A DNA stretch of 22,967 nt from an uncultured Bacteroidales bacterium (GTDB lineage Bacteria; Bacteroidota; Bacteroidia; Bacteroidales; Lentimicrobiaceae). Below, in pieces: positions 1-9,516 of the stretch (position 1 is the first letter of the stretch; each line of letters opens with the position of its first letter). The notes under the pieces were generated by a model. The model saw only the letters and a program-made list of their open reading frames with translations. It was not told the origin of the DNA and did not search any database. The stretch spans positions 1-22,967 of the forward strand of contig CALCQV010000007.1 in the NCBI GenBank assembly GCA_937894795.1. Direction: 5' to 3'. The translations under genes and the position numbers were made by a program.

Positions 1-971
1 GGCTTCTGAGATTTGTCAATATTTGTTCCTTTGTATGACCAGTAGATAGAGATTAGAAATGCGGCAACTCCCAATAGTACATTCTGTGAGAACTTGATAA
101 TGGTGCTAAATTTCAAAGCGATATCACCGGCTATAGTACCACCGGCAACAACAGCACCGGTAGTGTCAATAGTTCCTCCAAGCCATGCTCCGGTTACTTC
201 ATCTGCCAGTCCCATCCACTTAGCCAACAGTGGCATGAAGATCATCATGGGAATGGCTACAATAAGCACCAGGGATATTACATAGCTCAATTTCTTTGAA
301 TCACCCTTTATAGCCCCGGCAGTAGCAATGGCAGCCGATACACCGCAAATACTTACGGCACTGGCCATCATAATGCCAAGTTCAGAGTCTATCTTAAACT
401 TCTTACCTATCCAGAAGGCAAAATACCAAACACCCATCACTACAACTATAGCCTGAATTACACCAAAAAGACCGGCTTTCATGATTTCGCTGAAGAGAAT
501 GGTTGCACCCAGCATTACCAGACCTATCTTGATGTAAAACTCGCTTTGAATACCCTCTTTCAACCATTTGGGTGTGCCCACTACATTACTTATGAATAAT
601 CCAATAAGCAGGGAGAATATTACTGTCTCCAGTCCGAGGTTTTTCATGGAACCGCTGCTGGCGATGAATTGAGCAATCATTGAAAGGACGAAGATAACAG
701 GGAATGCGGGTAGTAATTCTTTGCCTCTTCTCCCCATCAGCCATGAGCCCATAATAGCAAAGAAGAAAAAATACAGAAAGGTCATGATAACTCTAACAGT
801 GTTTCCGGTAGTAAATACCTCGGTACTCAGAACCGTCCAGCCTGTCCACCCTGCTTTTGGACCAAACTTAGGCAACTCAGGAAAGAAAGAAGTAGCAAGG
901 ATGGCAATTATTATGATCAGTCCTACAATCACGGATGACCAGTCTTCATTGAATCTGTACTTTTTATTCAT
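1..971 (-). CDS. YeiH-type putative sulfate exporter family transporter, 3'-truncated by the window edge
   Basis: The minus-strand frame opens with ATG at 971 (protein begins MNKKYRFNEDW) and stays open to the window edge, giving about 323 residues without a stop. It is very hydrophobic, with roughly nine or ten membrane segments. The blocks around GATILFSEI and ASAVSICGVSAAIATAG resemble the central conserved region of the YeiH/UPF0324 family (Cons_hypoth698), which is annotated as putative sulfate exporters, although the substrate is poorly established. The protein would sit in the inner membrane. Family members are about 340-430 residues, so only the C-terminal end is missing. It is divergent from purL across a 90-nt gap. 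The family call is fairly secure; the substrate is not. Confidence 0.82.
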   Translation of the reverse strand, partial: MNKKYRFNEDWSSVIVGLIIIIAILATSFFPELPKFGPKAGWTGWTVLSTEVFTTGNTVRVIMTFLYFFFFAIMGSWLMGRRGKELLPAFPVIFVLSMIAQFIASSGSMKNLGLETVIFSLLIGLFISNVVGTPKWLKEGIQSEFYIKIGLVMLGATILFSEIMKAGLFGVIQAIVVVMGVWYFAFWIGKKFKIDSELGIMMASAVSICGVSAAIATAGAIKGDSKKLSYVISLVLIVAIPMMIFMPLLAKWMGLADEVTGAWLGGTIDTTGAVVAGGTIAGDIALKFSTIIKFSQNVLLGVAAFLISIYWSYKGTNIDKSQK

Positions 972-1061
972 AAGGTTTTGGTTTAAGTTTCACTACAAAT
1001 ATCGAAAAATCGATGCTAATTTCGTAATTTTGCAAATGGAAACAGAAAAAAAAGAGACCTC
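972..1061. promoter_or_regulatory. Divergent promoter region between the YeiH-type gene and purL
   Basis: On the plus strand TAATTTTG at 1025-1032 matches the Bacteroidota -7 box TAnnTTTG and lies 29 nt before the purL ATG. No clear -33 TTG is seen at the usual distance. On the minus strand GATATTTG (read from 1003 to 996) is a one-mismatch version facing the YeiH-type gene. A small inverted repeat, ATCGA-AAAA-TCGAT at 1001-1014, sits between the two and could be an operator, but it is short enough to be chance. Confidence 0.5.
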
Positions 1062-4000
1062 ATGATCCATTTTTTCAAAGGGAAGTGCATTTATGCTTTA
1101 GAGAGTCAGGCACTGCTTACTTTAAGCGACATCAGTAAACTGGAATGGCTTCTGGGTGGAGCAGAATATATGGAAGCCCGGTCATTATCGGGCTTTTTTG
1201 TTGGCCCACGTCGTGAAATGATCACTCCGTGGAGTACCAATGCAGTGGAAATGACTCAGAATATGGGTATCACGGGTATTAAAAGGATGGAAGAATTCTA
1301 TGCATCAAATGAAAAGAAGGCGCATCATGATCCTATGCTCCAGGCTGTTTACCGCACCTTGGATCAGGAGTTGTTCACAATAAACAAAAAGCCGGCAACC
1401 TTACTTTATATTGATGATCTGCCTGAATATAACAAGCAGGAGGGATTGGCACTTTCTGCCGATGAAATTGAATATCTGGAGCAGCTTAGCAATAAACTAG
1501 GCCGTAAACTAACCGACAGTGAAGTGTTTGGTTTCTCACAGGTGAACTCTGAGCATTGCCGTCATAAAATATTCAACGGCACTTTTATTATCGATGGCGA
1601 GGAGAAGCCTGAAACGCTGTTCTCCATGATTCGCAAAACATCCAAGGAGAATCCCAACCAGATAGTTTCTGCCTACAAGGATAATGTGGCTTTTATAAAT
1701 GGTCCGAGTATTGAACAGTTTGCTCCATTAACACAGGATAAACCTGATTACTTTGAAGTGAGGGATATTGATTCGGTAATTTCGCTGAAAGCTGAAACAC
1801 ATAATTTCCCTACTACCGTGGAACCTTTCAATGGGGCTGCAACAGGCAGTGGAGGTGAGATACGCGACCGTATGGCCGGTGGCAAGGGTTCCATGCCTAT
1901 TGCCGGGACAGCAGTTTACATGACTTCCTACCCTCGTACAGAAGCAAAACATCCATGGGTTCGGAATATTAAACCACGCAAATGGTTGTACCAGACTCCT
2001 GAAGAAATATTGATCAAGGCTTCCAATGGTGCCAGTGATTTTGGTAATAAGTTCGGACAACCGCTCATCTGCGGAAGTTTGCTGACTTTTGAGCATAAAG
2101 AGAATGAGCAGACCTATGGTTACGATAAAGTGATCATGCTAGCCGGTGGAGTGGGGTATGGGAAGAAGAGTGACAGCCTGAAGGATGAGCCCAAGGCAGG
2201 TGATAAGGTTATAGTGATGGGGGGTGATAATTACCGCATAGGAATGGGCGGAGGTGCCGTTTCATCAGTAGCTACCGGACATTTCAGTAATGCTCTGGAG
2301 TTGAATGCCGTACAGCGGTCAAACCCTGAAATGCAGAAGAGAGTTTACAATGTTGTGCGCGCAATGGCTGAATCTATTGATAATCCTGTGGTTTCTATCC
2401 ATGATCATGGAGCTGGAGGGCACTTGAATTGTCTTTCGGAACTGGTAGAAGCAACAGGTGGCAGGATAGATATTGATAGTTTGCCTGTTGGCGATCCGAC
2501 ATTGTCTGACAGGGAGATCATTGGTAATGAATCGCAGGAACGCATGGGTCTCGTCATTGACAACGAGCATCTGGACCTTATCAAGAGAGTCGCCGATCGT
2601 GAGCGTGCTCCTTTCTTTGTTGCCGGTGAAACTACCGGTGATCACCACCTCACTTTCATAAACAACAAGAATAACACCAAGCCGATTGACCTGGGGTTGA
2701 ATGATATGTTTGGCAAGCCTCCCCGCACAGTGATGCAGGATTCACATACTGATAAACAGTATAATGCTTTCAAGTATAAAGCATCAAATCTGCGCTCCTA
2801 TATTGAACAGGTTCTTCAGTTGGAAGCTGTTGGCTGCAAGGATTGGTTGACCAACAAGGTCGACAGGTCGGTTACAGGGCGTGTTGCACTGCAGCAGACA
2901 GCTGGGCCAATACAACTTCCGCTAAACAACATGGGTGTTGTTGCCCTTGATTACCAGGGAAAGAAAGGTATTGCCACTTCACTGGGACATGCACCGGCGG
3001 CAGGATTAATCAACCCTGCTGCAGGATCGGTACTTTCCATTGCCGAGGCATTGACCAATATTGTATTTGCTCCGTTGGAATATGGATTAAAAGGAGTTTC
3101 GTTGAGTGCCAACTGGATGTGGCCCTGCCGCAATGAAGGAGAAGATGCGCGTTTGTATGATGCAGTAGAGGCAGCCGGAAAATTCGCTACGGAGCTGGGA
3201 ATCAATATACCAACCGGGAAAGACAGTTTGTCTATGACCCAGAAATATCCCGATGGTGAAAAAGTGATGTCACCGGGTACGGTGATTATAAGCGCTGTTG
3301 CCGAAGTGAGTGATATCAATAAAGTAATTAAACCGGTTCTGCAACCTGAGTTCACGGCTAGTATTGTTTTTATAGATTTCAGCAATGTACCTTTCAGACT
3401 TGGTGGCAGTTCATTTGCACAGACCATGTCGTCAGTTGGTGATGAAGCGCCGAATGTGAAGGATGCTGCCTATTTTGCCGCAGCTTTTGAGGCTGTTCAG
3501 AAACTGATCAACAAAGGGGGTGTTTTGGCAGGACATGATGTGTCGGCCGGTGGAATGATCACAACGCTACTGGAAATGCTTTTCGCACAACCGGGGATTG
3601 GGATTGATGCTGACCTGGCAGATTTCCGCGAAAGCGATATCGTTAAAATGCTCTTCAGTGAAAATCCGGGTGTGATGTTACAGGTCAATGATCTGGATTA
3701 TACTTCAGTATTGCTTCATGAAGCAGGCATAAGATACCATGTGTTGGGGAAACCATCCTTCAGAAGATCGCTTACCCTGCGCTACAATACAGGCAGCATT
3801 GAATTGGATATTGATCAGCTGCGCAATTTATGGTATAAACCATCGTATCTGCTTGATCAGAAACAGAGTGGAGAGGACTTTGCCCGTGAGCGTTATCAGA
3901 ATTACTCCAAGCAACCACTGTCGTTTGATTTCGGTGATGCCTTTACCGGTAAATTCAAACAATTTGGAATAGACAGCAAACGAAGAAAGTCTTCAGGAAT

Positions 4001-4757
4001 CAAAGCTGCCATCATACGTGAGAAAGGGGTGAACGGGGACCGTGAAATGGCCTGGGCGCTTTATTTGGCGGGCTTTGATGTGAAGGATGTACACATGACC
4101 GACCTAATCTCAGGAAGGGAAACACTGAAGGATATCAACATGATTGTATTCGTTGGCGGATTCTCCAACTCTGATGTGTTGGGATCGGCAAAGGGATGGG
4201 CAGGTGCCTTTCTATATAATCCGACTGCTAAAGCAGCACTTGATGCATTTTATGCACGGGAGGATACCCTTAGTCTGGGTGTTTGTAACGGTTGCCAGTT
4301 GATGGTAGAGTTGGGACTCATTAATCCGGGACATCAGTCAAAGGCAAAGATGCTTCATAATGCCACAGGTAAATTCGAATCAATATTCCTGAATGTGGAT
4401 ATACTTGAGAATCATACGGTAATGCTGGGCTCGATGGCCGGTAAACGATTGGGTATTTGGGTGGCTCATGGTGAAGGACGCTTTGAATTGCCCATGGCTG
4501 AAAATCAGTATCACATTCCGGCTAAGTATAGTTATCATGCATATCCGGGAAATCCCAATGGTTCAGATTTTGATACTGCAGCCTTAGCATCTGACAATGG
4601 TCGTCATCTGGCAATAATGCCACATTTGGAAAGGTCACTTTATCCTTGGAATTGGGCATATTATCCGTCAAGTCGTCAAAGTGATGAGGTATCACCCTGG
4701 ATAGAAGCATTTGTAAATGCCCGAAAGTGGATTGAAGGGAAAGCTAATCCGGATTGA
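1062..4757 (+). CDS. purL: Phosphoribosylformylglycinamidine synthase, large single-chain type
   Basis: This enzyme converts FGAR, ATP and glutamine to FGAM in step four of purine synthesis, in the cytoplasm. Its 1231 residues fit the long PurL form that fuses the PurS-like, synthase and glutaminase parts. The N-terminal PurS-like region and linker cover about 1-215. The two AIRS-type ATP-binding halves follow, with the conserved ETHNFPTTVEPFNGAATGSG block near 245 and the GKDSLSMT block in the second half. The class I glutaminase domain runs from about 980 to the end, with nucleophile Cys1075 (GVCNGCQ) and the His1188/Glu1190 pair (MPHLER). All expected catalytic residues are present. The ATG at 1062 gives the usual MIHFF start. 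It stands alone as a transcription unit. Confidence 0.97.
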   Translation: MIHFFKGKCIYALESQALLTLSDISKLEWLLGGAEYMEARSLSGFFVGPRREMITPWSTNAVEMTQNMGITGIKRMEEFYASNEKKAHHDPMLQAVYRTLDQELFTINKKPATLLYIDDLPEYNKQEGLALSADEIEYLEQLSNKLGRKLTDSEVFGFSQVNSEHCRHKIFNGTFIIDGEEKPETLFSMIRKTSKENPNQIVSAYKDNVAFINGPSIEQFAPLTQDKPDYFEVRDIDSVISLKAETHNFPTTVEPFNGAATGSGGEIRDRMAGGKGSMPIAGTAVYMTSYPRTEAKHPWVRNIKPRKWLYQTPEEILIKASNGASDFGNKFGQPLICGSLLTFEHKENEQTYGYDKVIMLAGGVGYGKKSDSLKDEPKAGDKVIVMGGDNYRIGMGGGAVSSVATGHFSNALELNAVQRSNPEMQKRVYNVVRAMAESIDNPVVSIHDHGAGGHLNCLSELVEATGGRIDIDSLPVGDPTLSDREIIGNESQERMGLVIDNEHLDLIKRVADRERAPFFVAGETTGDHHLTFINNKNNTKPIDLGLNDMFGKPPRTVMQDSHTDKQYNAFKYKASNLRSYIEQVLQLEAVGCKDWLTNKVDRSVTGRVALQQTAGPIQLPLNNMGVVALDYQGKKGIATSLGHAPAAGLINPAAGSVLSIAEALTNIVFAPLEYGLKGVSLSANWMWPCRNEGEDARLYDAVEAAGKFATELGINIPTGKDSLSMTQKYPDGEKVMSPGTVIISAVAEVSDINKVIKPVLQPEFTASIVFIDFSNVPFRLGGSSFAQTMSSVGDEAPNVKDAAYFAAAFEAVQKLINKGGVLAGHDVSAGGMITTLLEMLFAQPGIGIDADLADFRESDIVKMLFSENPGVMLQVNDLDYTSVLLHEAGIRYHVLGKPSFRRSLTLRYNTGSIELDIDQLRNLWYKPSYLLDQKQSGEDFARERYQNYSKQPLSFDFGDAFTGKFKQFGIDSKRRKSSGIKAAIIREKGVNGDREMAWALYLAGFDVKDVHMTDLISGRETLKDINMIVFVGGFSNSDVLGSAKGWAGAFLYNPTAKAALDAFYAREDTLSLGVCNGCQLMVELGLINPGHQSKAKMLHNATGKFESIFLNVDILENHTVMLGSMAGKRLGIWVAHGEGRFELPMAENQYHIPAKYSYHAYPGNPNGSDFDTAALASDNGRHLAIMPHLERSLYPWNWAYYPSSRQSDEVSPWIEAFVNARKWIEGKANPD

Positions 4758-4872
4758 TGCATACTCATTGAGCAGGAAAGGTTAGATGATGTAGGGTAGG
4801 ATTAAAGATAATGGAATGCTACCGACTGAATTCATCAATACGACATAACTGATATATTGAATCAGGAATAAT

Positions 4873-4908
4873 AAATCCTTGGTGAGACCTGGAGCTCAAC
4901 AAGGATTT
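4873..4908 (+). terminator. Hairpin downstream of purL, probable terminator
   Basis: AAATCCTTG (4873-4881) pairs perfectly with CAAGGATTT (4900-4908). The stem continues inward past one mismatch (TGAG with CTCA), leaving an 8-nt loop. The 3' side is followed by GTTTGTTTAG, a loose T-rich tail. It is 115 nt after the purL stop and before the next promoter. The tail is imperfect, so it could also be a processing or stability hairpin. Confidence 0.55.
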
Positions 4909-4997
4909 GTTTGTTTAGAGAACTGCTGCATCACATAGAAACTACCACAACACACCGACTTATTTCGATTTGTACTTATATATTTTTCAACAACCCA

Positions 4998-5027
4998 TTG
5001 TATTTTCAATTTATTCTAATACATTTG
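4998..5027 (+). promoter_or_regulatory. Bacteroidota-type promoter for the SDR-acyl-CoA synthetase operon
   Basis: TTG at 4998-5000, a 19-nt spacer and TACATTTG at 5020-5027 match the TTG-n19-TAnnTTTG pattern of the primary sigma factor in this phylum. The start codon of the SDR gene is at 5073, giving a leader of roughly 40 nt. Confidence 0.62.
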
Positions 5028-5072
5028 GCAATAGGAAGTAACGGGAAATATACTTAACATACTGGGGATTAT

Positions 5073-5831
5073 ATGGATAAGACCATTCTGATTACGGGTG
5101 CTACCAGTGGAATCGGGAATTCATGCGCACGCCGTTTTGCCAAGGAAGGGAATAAATTAATACTTACCGGAAGACGAGGCGATCGGTTGAGAGAATTTGC
5201 CGATACGCTAATAAAGGAATATAAAACAAGTATTCAGGTTTTGGTTTTTGATGTTACCAGGAGAGATCAGGTAGCGAAAGCCATTGGTGACCTTCCAAAC
5301 GAATTTCGCGGGATTGATGTATTGATTAACAATGCAGGCCTGGCGCTTGGGCTCAATGCTATAGACGGCGGAGATCAGGATCAATGGGAGACAATGATCG
5401 ATACAAATGTGAAAGGACTGTTGTTTGTAACAAAGGCCGTAGTTCCGTTAATGATAGCCCGCGGCAAGGGTCATATTATAAACATAGGGTCAATTGCCGG
5501 AAGAGAAGTCTATCAAAAAGGCAATGTATACTGTGCTACCAAGGCCGCCGTTGATTCACTCACAAAAGCAATGCGCATGGACCTGGTTACCAGGAATATC
5601 AAAGTGAGTCAGGTAGCTCCCGGTGCAGTTGAAACTGAATTTTCGCTGGTGAGATTCAGCGGAGATAAAGAGGCAGCCGATGCCGTCTATAAGGGTTTTA
5701 CTCCATTGCTGCCTGATGATGTGGCTGAGGTAGTTCATTACATCACTACTTTACCCCCTCATGTAAATATCAATGACGTGTTGATAATGCCTACGCAACA
5801 GGCATCAGCCACTGTGTTTAACAAAATATAA
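5073..5831 (+). CDS. SDR-family NAD(P)-dependent oxidoreductase (YdfG-like)
   Basis: This is a classical short-chain dehydrogenase/reductase of 252 residues, the usual length. The cofactor-binding TGATSGIG is at 8-15, the NNAG structural motif at 86-89, and the catalytic residues are Ser140, Tyr153 and Lys157 (YCATK). The GRRGDR stretch after the second beta strand is the kind of basic patch that favours NADP(H). Overall it resembles the YdfG/3-hydroxy acid dehydrogenase branch, whose members act on serine-like or malonic semialdehyde substrates. The substrate cannot be fixed from sequence. It lies 10 nt upstream of an acyl-CoA synthetase, suggesting co-transcription and possibly a role in acyl or hydroxy-acid metabolism, which is inference. 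Confidence 0.92.
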   Translation: MDKTILITGATSGIGNSCARRFAKEGNKLILTGRRGDRLREFADTLIKEYKTSIQVLVFDVTRRDQVAKAIGDLPNEFRGIDVLINNAGLALGLNAIDGGDQDQWETMIDTNVKGLLFVTKAVVPLMIARGKGHIINIGSIAGREVYQKGNVYCATKAAVDSLTKAMRMDLVTRNIKVSQVAPGAVETEFSLVRFSGDKEAADAVYKGFTPLLPDDVAEVVHYITTLPPHVNINDVLIMPTQQASATVFNKI

Positions 5832-5841
5832 ATCTGATAAT

Positions 5842-7623
5842 ATGGTACTGGAACGTTTATTTGATCTATTGCCTCGTTATGCCGAGACATTTGATCCAAA
5901 AGAAGATGTGCTTGCATATAAAGAAGACGGAATATGGAAGAAGATCGACATAGTGAAGTACAGAAGAACCGTAGATTTGTTGAGCTATGGTTTGCTTGCA
6001 CTTGGTGTTAAGAAAGGTGATACCATAGCCACAATAATGAATAACAGGCCTGAATGGAACTATCTTGATTTTGCCATCATGATGGTGGGTGCCATTCATG
6101 TTCCGATTTATCCAACAATAAGCAAAACAGAGTATCAGTATATATTCAATCATGCCAATATCAGGTATGTATTCGTCACCGGTGATGAGGTGGTTAAAAA
6201 AATAAAGGAAGTGGTAAAAAACTGCCCTTCCACTCAAGAGATAATTGTTATAAAGGGAAAAAACGGAGAGAGGAATCTTTCAGATATCATCGAACTGGGC
6301 GAAAAGAATCCCAATCCGGAAGCCGTGGAGGCATTGAAAGCCCAGATAAAGACAGGAGATTTGGCTACCATTGTATATACCTCAGGCACAACGGGTAATC
6401 CAAAAGGTGTAATGCTTTCACATTCAAACCTTATTTCGAACTTCACACTGGTATCATATATTCCAACCTTTGGACAGGAAGGCAAGGCGCTTAGCTTTCT
6501 GCCCCTTTGCCATGTATATGAAAGAATGTTGAATTATATGTATCATTATCTGGGTATATCCATCTACTATGCGGAGAGCTTGGCTACCATCAGTGAGAAT
6601 ATCAAGGAGATTCAGCCGGATATGATGTGTTGTGTGCCAAGATTGCTCGAGAAGATTTACGACAAGCTTATATCGACAGGCAGAAAACAGAAGGGTATAA
6701 AACGAATGATTTATTTTTGGGCTGTAAATTTGGCTGATAGGTTCGATGTAAATGGGAATAATAATGTATGGTATAAATTACAGCATCGAATAGCCGATAA
6801 ACTGATTTTTGCCAAGTGGCGTGAAGCATTGGGCGGCAACTTCAAGATCATTGTATCAGGAAGCGCCTCCATACAGCCTCGTATTGTACGCACTTTCAGA
6901 GGGGCCGGACTGCCCATTTATGAAGGTTACGGCTTAACGGAAACTTCACCGGTGGTTGCTGTTACCAATCCTGACCATAATGGGATTAAGATTGGCACGG
7001 TAGGCCCACCAATGCGTGGTGTGAAAGTAAAGATTGCTGAAGATGGAGAGATATTGGCAGCAGGCCCCGGTATTATGCTTGGCTATTACAAAGACCCGGA
7101 ACTTACAGCTACTGTTATTGACAAGGATGGTTGGTTTCATACAGGTGATATCGGTGTGTTTGAACCGGAAGGTCAATTGAGGATTACAGGCCGGAAGAAA
7201 GAAATATTCAAGACTTCATTGGGCAAGTACATTGCTCCTGAACTAATAGAAAATAAGGTTAAAGAATCACCTTTCATTGATAATATTATGGTTGTTGGCG
7301 AGAATGAGAAGTTCGCAGCCGCTCTTATTGTCCCTGATTTCAATCATCTAAGGTCATGGTGCAAGATTAAAGGACATGAATATACCACTGATGAAGAGAT
7401 GGTTACCTTGCCGGTGATTAAGCAGCGTATAGGGAAAGTGATTGATAAAAGCAATGCAACATTTGGTGCAGCCGAGCAAATAAAGAAGTTTGACATTATG
7501 CCAAAAGAGTGGAGTATTGCCACAGGCGAACTGACTCCTACTTTAAAGCTAAAAAGGAGCTTTGTAACTGAAAAATATAAGGCAAACATTGAGAAACTGT
7601 TTGCTGCCAATGGCAGAAGCTAA
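5842..7623 (+). CDS. Long-chain acyl-CoA synthetase (AMP-forming), first tandem copy
   Basis: This 593-residue member of the AMP-binding/ANL superfamily should activate long-chain fatty acids to acyl-CoA via an acyl-adenylate. The P-loop-like motif IVYTSGTTGNPKGVM is at 177-191, YGLTET at 363-368 and GWFHTGDIG from 430. The C-terminal GELTPTLK block ends at Lys569, as in long-chain (ACSL/FadD15-like) enzymes. No signal peptide or long membrane segment is seen, so it is cytoplasmic or peripheral at the membrane. The ATG is 10 nt after the SDR stop with no strong Shine-Dalgarno site, as is usual in Bacteroidota. It is closely related to the next gene and probably arose with it by tandem duplication. 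Confidence 0.93.
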   Translation: MVLERLFDLLPRYAETFDPKEDVLAYKEDGIWKKIDIVKYRRTVDLLSYGLLALGVKKGDTIATIMNNRPEWNYLDFAIMMVGAIHVPIYPTISKTEYQYIFNHANIRYVFVTGDEVVKKIKEVVKNCPSTQEIIVIKGKNGERNLSDIIELGEKNPNPEAVEALKAQIKTGDLATIVYTSGTTGNPKGVMLSHSNLISNFTLVSYIPTFGQEGKALSFLPLCHVYERMLNYMYHYLGISIYYAESLATISENIKEIQPDMMCCVPRLLEKIYDKLISTGRKQKGIKRMIYFWAVNLADRFDVNGNNNVWYKLQHRIADKLIFAKWREALGGNFKIIVSGSASIQPRIVRTFRGAGLPIYEGYGLTETSPVVAVTNPDHNGIKIGTVGPPMRGVKVKIAEDGEILAAGPGIMLGYYKDPELTATVIDKDGWFHTGDIGVFEPEGQLRITGRKKEIFKTSLGKYIAPELIENKVKESPFIDNIMVVGENEKFAAALIVPDFNHLRSWCKIKGHEYTTDEEMVTLPVIKQRIGKVIDKSNATFGAAEQIKKFDIMPKEWSIATGELTPTLKLKRSFVTEKYKANIEKLFAANGRS

Positions 7624-7697
7624 TGTAAGTACAATATGTACCTTATCATTGGTATGGCATTATAGATTGTTATATCAAACCACCAACCTAACAAACC

Positions 7698-9509
7698 ATG
7701 GAAGTAGTTGAGCGACTTTTTGACATATTACCCTACAATGCTGGGCATTATGCTTCTAAACCTGATGTGCTGGCTGCAAAGGAATCAGGGAAATGGATGA
7801 CATACTCAATAAAAGAGTATCGGGAGATGGCAGATGCTGTTAGCCATGCATTGCTCGATGCAGGAATTGGTAGAGGTGATAAAGTCAGTACAATAATGCC
7901 CGGTAGGCCTGAATGGAATATAATTGATATGGGGATACTTCAAACCGGTGCCATACATGTTCCCATTTATCCCACAATCAAGGAATCAGATTATCGGTAT
8001 ATTCTGGAACATTGTGAGGTTAAATTCCTTTTTATTCCCGGCATCGACATTTATAAAAAGATTGAGCATATTGTCCCCGAATTGGGCAACTTAAAGGGAG
8101 TCTGCTCCATAAAGCCGATTGATAATCTCATATTGTTCAGTGAGTTGATTGAACGTGGAAAGAAAACAGCATCAGCTGATCAATTGGAAATCATGGAAAA
8201 TGATTTACCAAAATCGTCCGGTAATAGATTGGAAACGATCAAACAAAATATTCACACCAACGATCTGGCTACTATAATATATACGTCAGGCACTACAGGA
8301 AATCCCAAGGGAGTGATGTTGACCCATGCAAACATCATAAGTAATTTTCTGGCTGTCAAGCATATCCTGCCATTCAGGGAAGGGAGAGCCCTCAGTTATT
8401 TGCCACTGTGTCATATATATGAACGAATGCTCAACTACCTATTCCAATATATGGGTGTTTCGGTTTATTATGCTGAAAACATTGCCATGATAGCCGATAA
8501 TATCAGGGAAGTTAAACCTGATATAGTAACAACCGTGCCCAGATTGTTGGAGAAGATATATGATAAGATTATACAAAATGGACGAAAGCTGACAGGCATA
8601 AAGAAATACATCTTCTTCAGTGCTGTGAGAACGGGCAATCATTTTAAGGAGGATGGAAGGAACAGTTGGCTTTATAAGATAAAACTCGGAATACTTGATA
8701 AGCTTGTATTCAGCAGATGGCGACTTGCACTTGGCGATAATCTGAAAGTGGTAGTATCAGGAGGTGCTGCCTTACAGCCCCGGCTTTCACATATATTCTG
8801 GGCTGCCGGTATTCCTGTAATTGAGGGATACGGACTAACAGAAACATCACCGGTAATTGCAGTAAACGAGTTCGGGTATAATGGAACGCGTTTTGGGACT
8901 GTAGGAAAACCTATAAGGAATACGCAGGTTAAGATAGCTGAAGATGGTGAGATACTTGCAAAAGGACCCGGTTTGATGCAAGGTTACTACAAGGAGCCCG
9001 GCCTTACCAATGAAGTGATTGATGAGCTGGGTTGGTTTCATACAGGTGATATTGGTATAATCATACCTGAAGGTCACTTGAAAATAACCGGGCGGAAAAA
9101 GGAAATATTCAAAACCTCACTGGGTAAATATATAAGTCCTGAATTGCTGGAAAACAAGTTCAAGGAGTCGCCTTTTATTGATACACTCATAGTATTAGGG
9201 GAAAATCAGAAATTTGCAGCAGCACTTGTAGTTCCTGATTTTGTTTTTCTAAGCAACTGGTGTAAGATCAAGGAAATACCATTCACTACAAATGCTGAGA
9301 TGGTGAATCTTCCACAAATTAAAAAGAGGTACGAACAGGAGATTAAAAAGTATAATCATCATTTTGGTGCTACCGAACAGATAAAGAGGTTTCAACTGCT
9401 GGGGGAGGAATTCACCATTGAAAGCGGTGAATTGACACCATCATTAAAGCTTCGTAGAGATTTTATAAACAAGAAGTATTCCTCGGCAATTGAGAAACTT
9501 TTTGAATAA
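7698..9509 (+). CDS. Long-chain acyl-CoA synthetase (AMP-forming), second tandem copy
   Basis: This 603-residue enzyme is a paralogue of the preceding gene, sharing its start (VERLFDILPYNA against LERLFDLLPRYA) and all catalytic blocks. TSGTTGNPKG begins at residue 196; YGLTETSP, GWFHTGDIG and GELTPSLK are all intact. The clearest difference is about 15 extra residues just before the ATP-binding motif: the spacing between the matched Glu and Thr positions is 40 residues (152-192) instead of 25 (151-176). The copies have diverged well beyond a recent duplication, so different chain-length or substrate preference is plausible. A 74-nt gap separates them. The gene ends 7 nt from the convergent holA stop, with no room for its own terminator. 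Confidence 0.93.
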   Translation: MEVVERLFDILPYNAGHYASKPDVLAAKESGKWMTYSIKEYREMADAVSHALLDAGIGRGDKVSTIMPGRPEWNIIDMGILQTGAIHVPIYPTIKESDYRYILEHCEVKFLFIPGIDIYKKIEHIVPELGNLKGVCSIKPIDNLILFSELIERGKKTASADQLEIMENDLPKSSGNRLETIKQNIHTNDLATIIYTSGTTGNPKGVMLTHANIISNFLAVKHILPFREGRALSYLPLCHIYERMLNYLFQYMGVSVYYAENIAMIADNIREVKPDIVTTVPRLLEKIYDKIIQNGRKLTGIKKYIFFSAVRTGNHFKEDGRNSWLYKIKLGILDKLVFSRWRLALGDNLKVVVSGGAALQPRLSHIFWAAGIPVIEGYGLTETSPVIAVNEFGYNGTRFGTVGKPIRNTQVKIAEDGEILAKGPGLMQGYYKEPGLTNEVIDELGWFHTGDIGIIIPEGHLKITGRKKEIFKTSLGKYISPELLENKFKESPFIDTLIVLGENQKFAAALVVPDFVFLSNWCKIKEIPFTTNAEMVNLPQIKKRYEQEIKKYNHHFGATEQIKRFQLLGEEFTIESGELTPSLKLRRDFINKKYSSAIEKLFE

Positions 9510-9516
9510 GTTTCAC

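Larger units (their letters stand above)
4758..5072. other. 315-nt gap between purL and the SDR gene
   Basis: No open frame with coding character is visible on either strand. The left half holds a strong hairpin (4873-4908) and the right half a well-formed Bacteroidota promoter (4998-5027), each listed separately. The rest is AT-rich with nothing else recognised. Confidence 0.6.

Noticed and set aside
2951..3427. Long minus-strand open frame within purL
   Set aside because: It lies opposite the strongly conserved second synthase half of PurL and has no start signals or family match.
7625..7645. Imperfect palindrome TAAGTACA/TGTACCTTA between the two synthetase genes
   Set aside because: It needs an unpaired base and is AT-rich and short; not distinguishable from chance.
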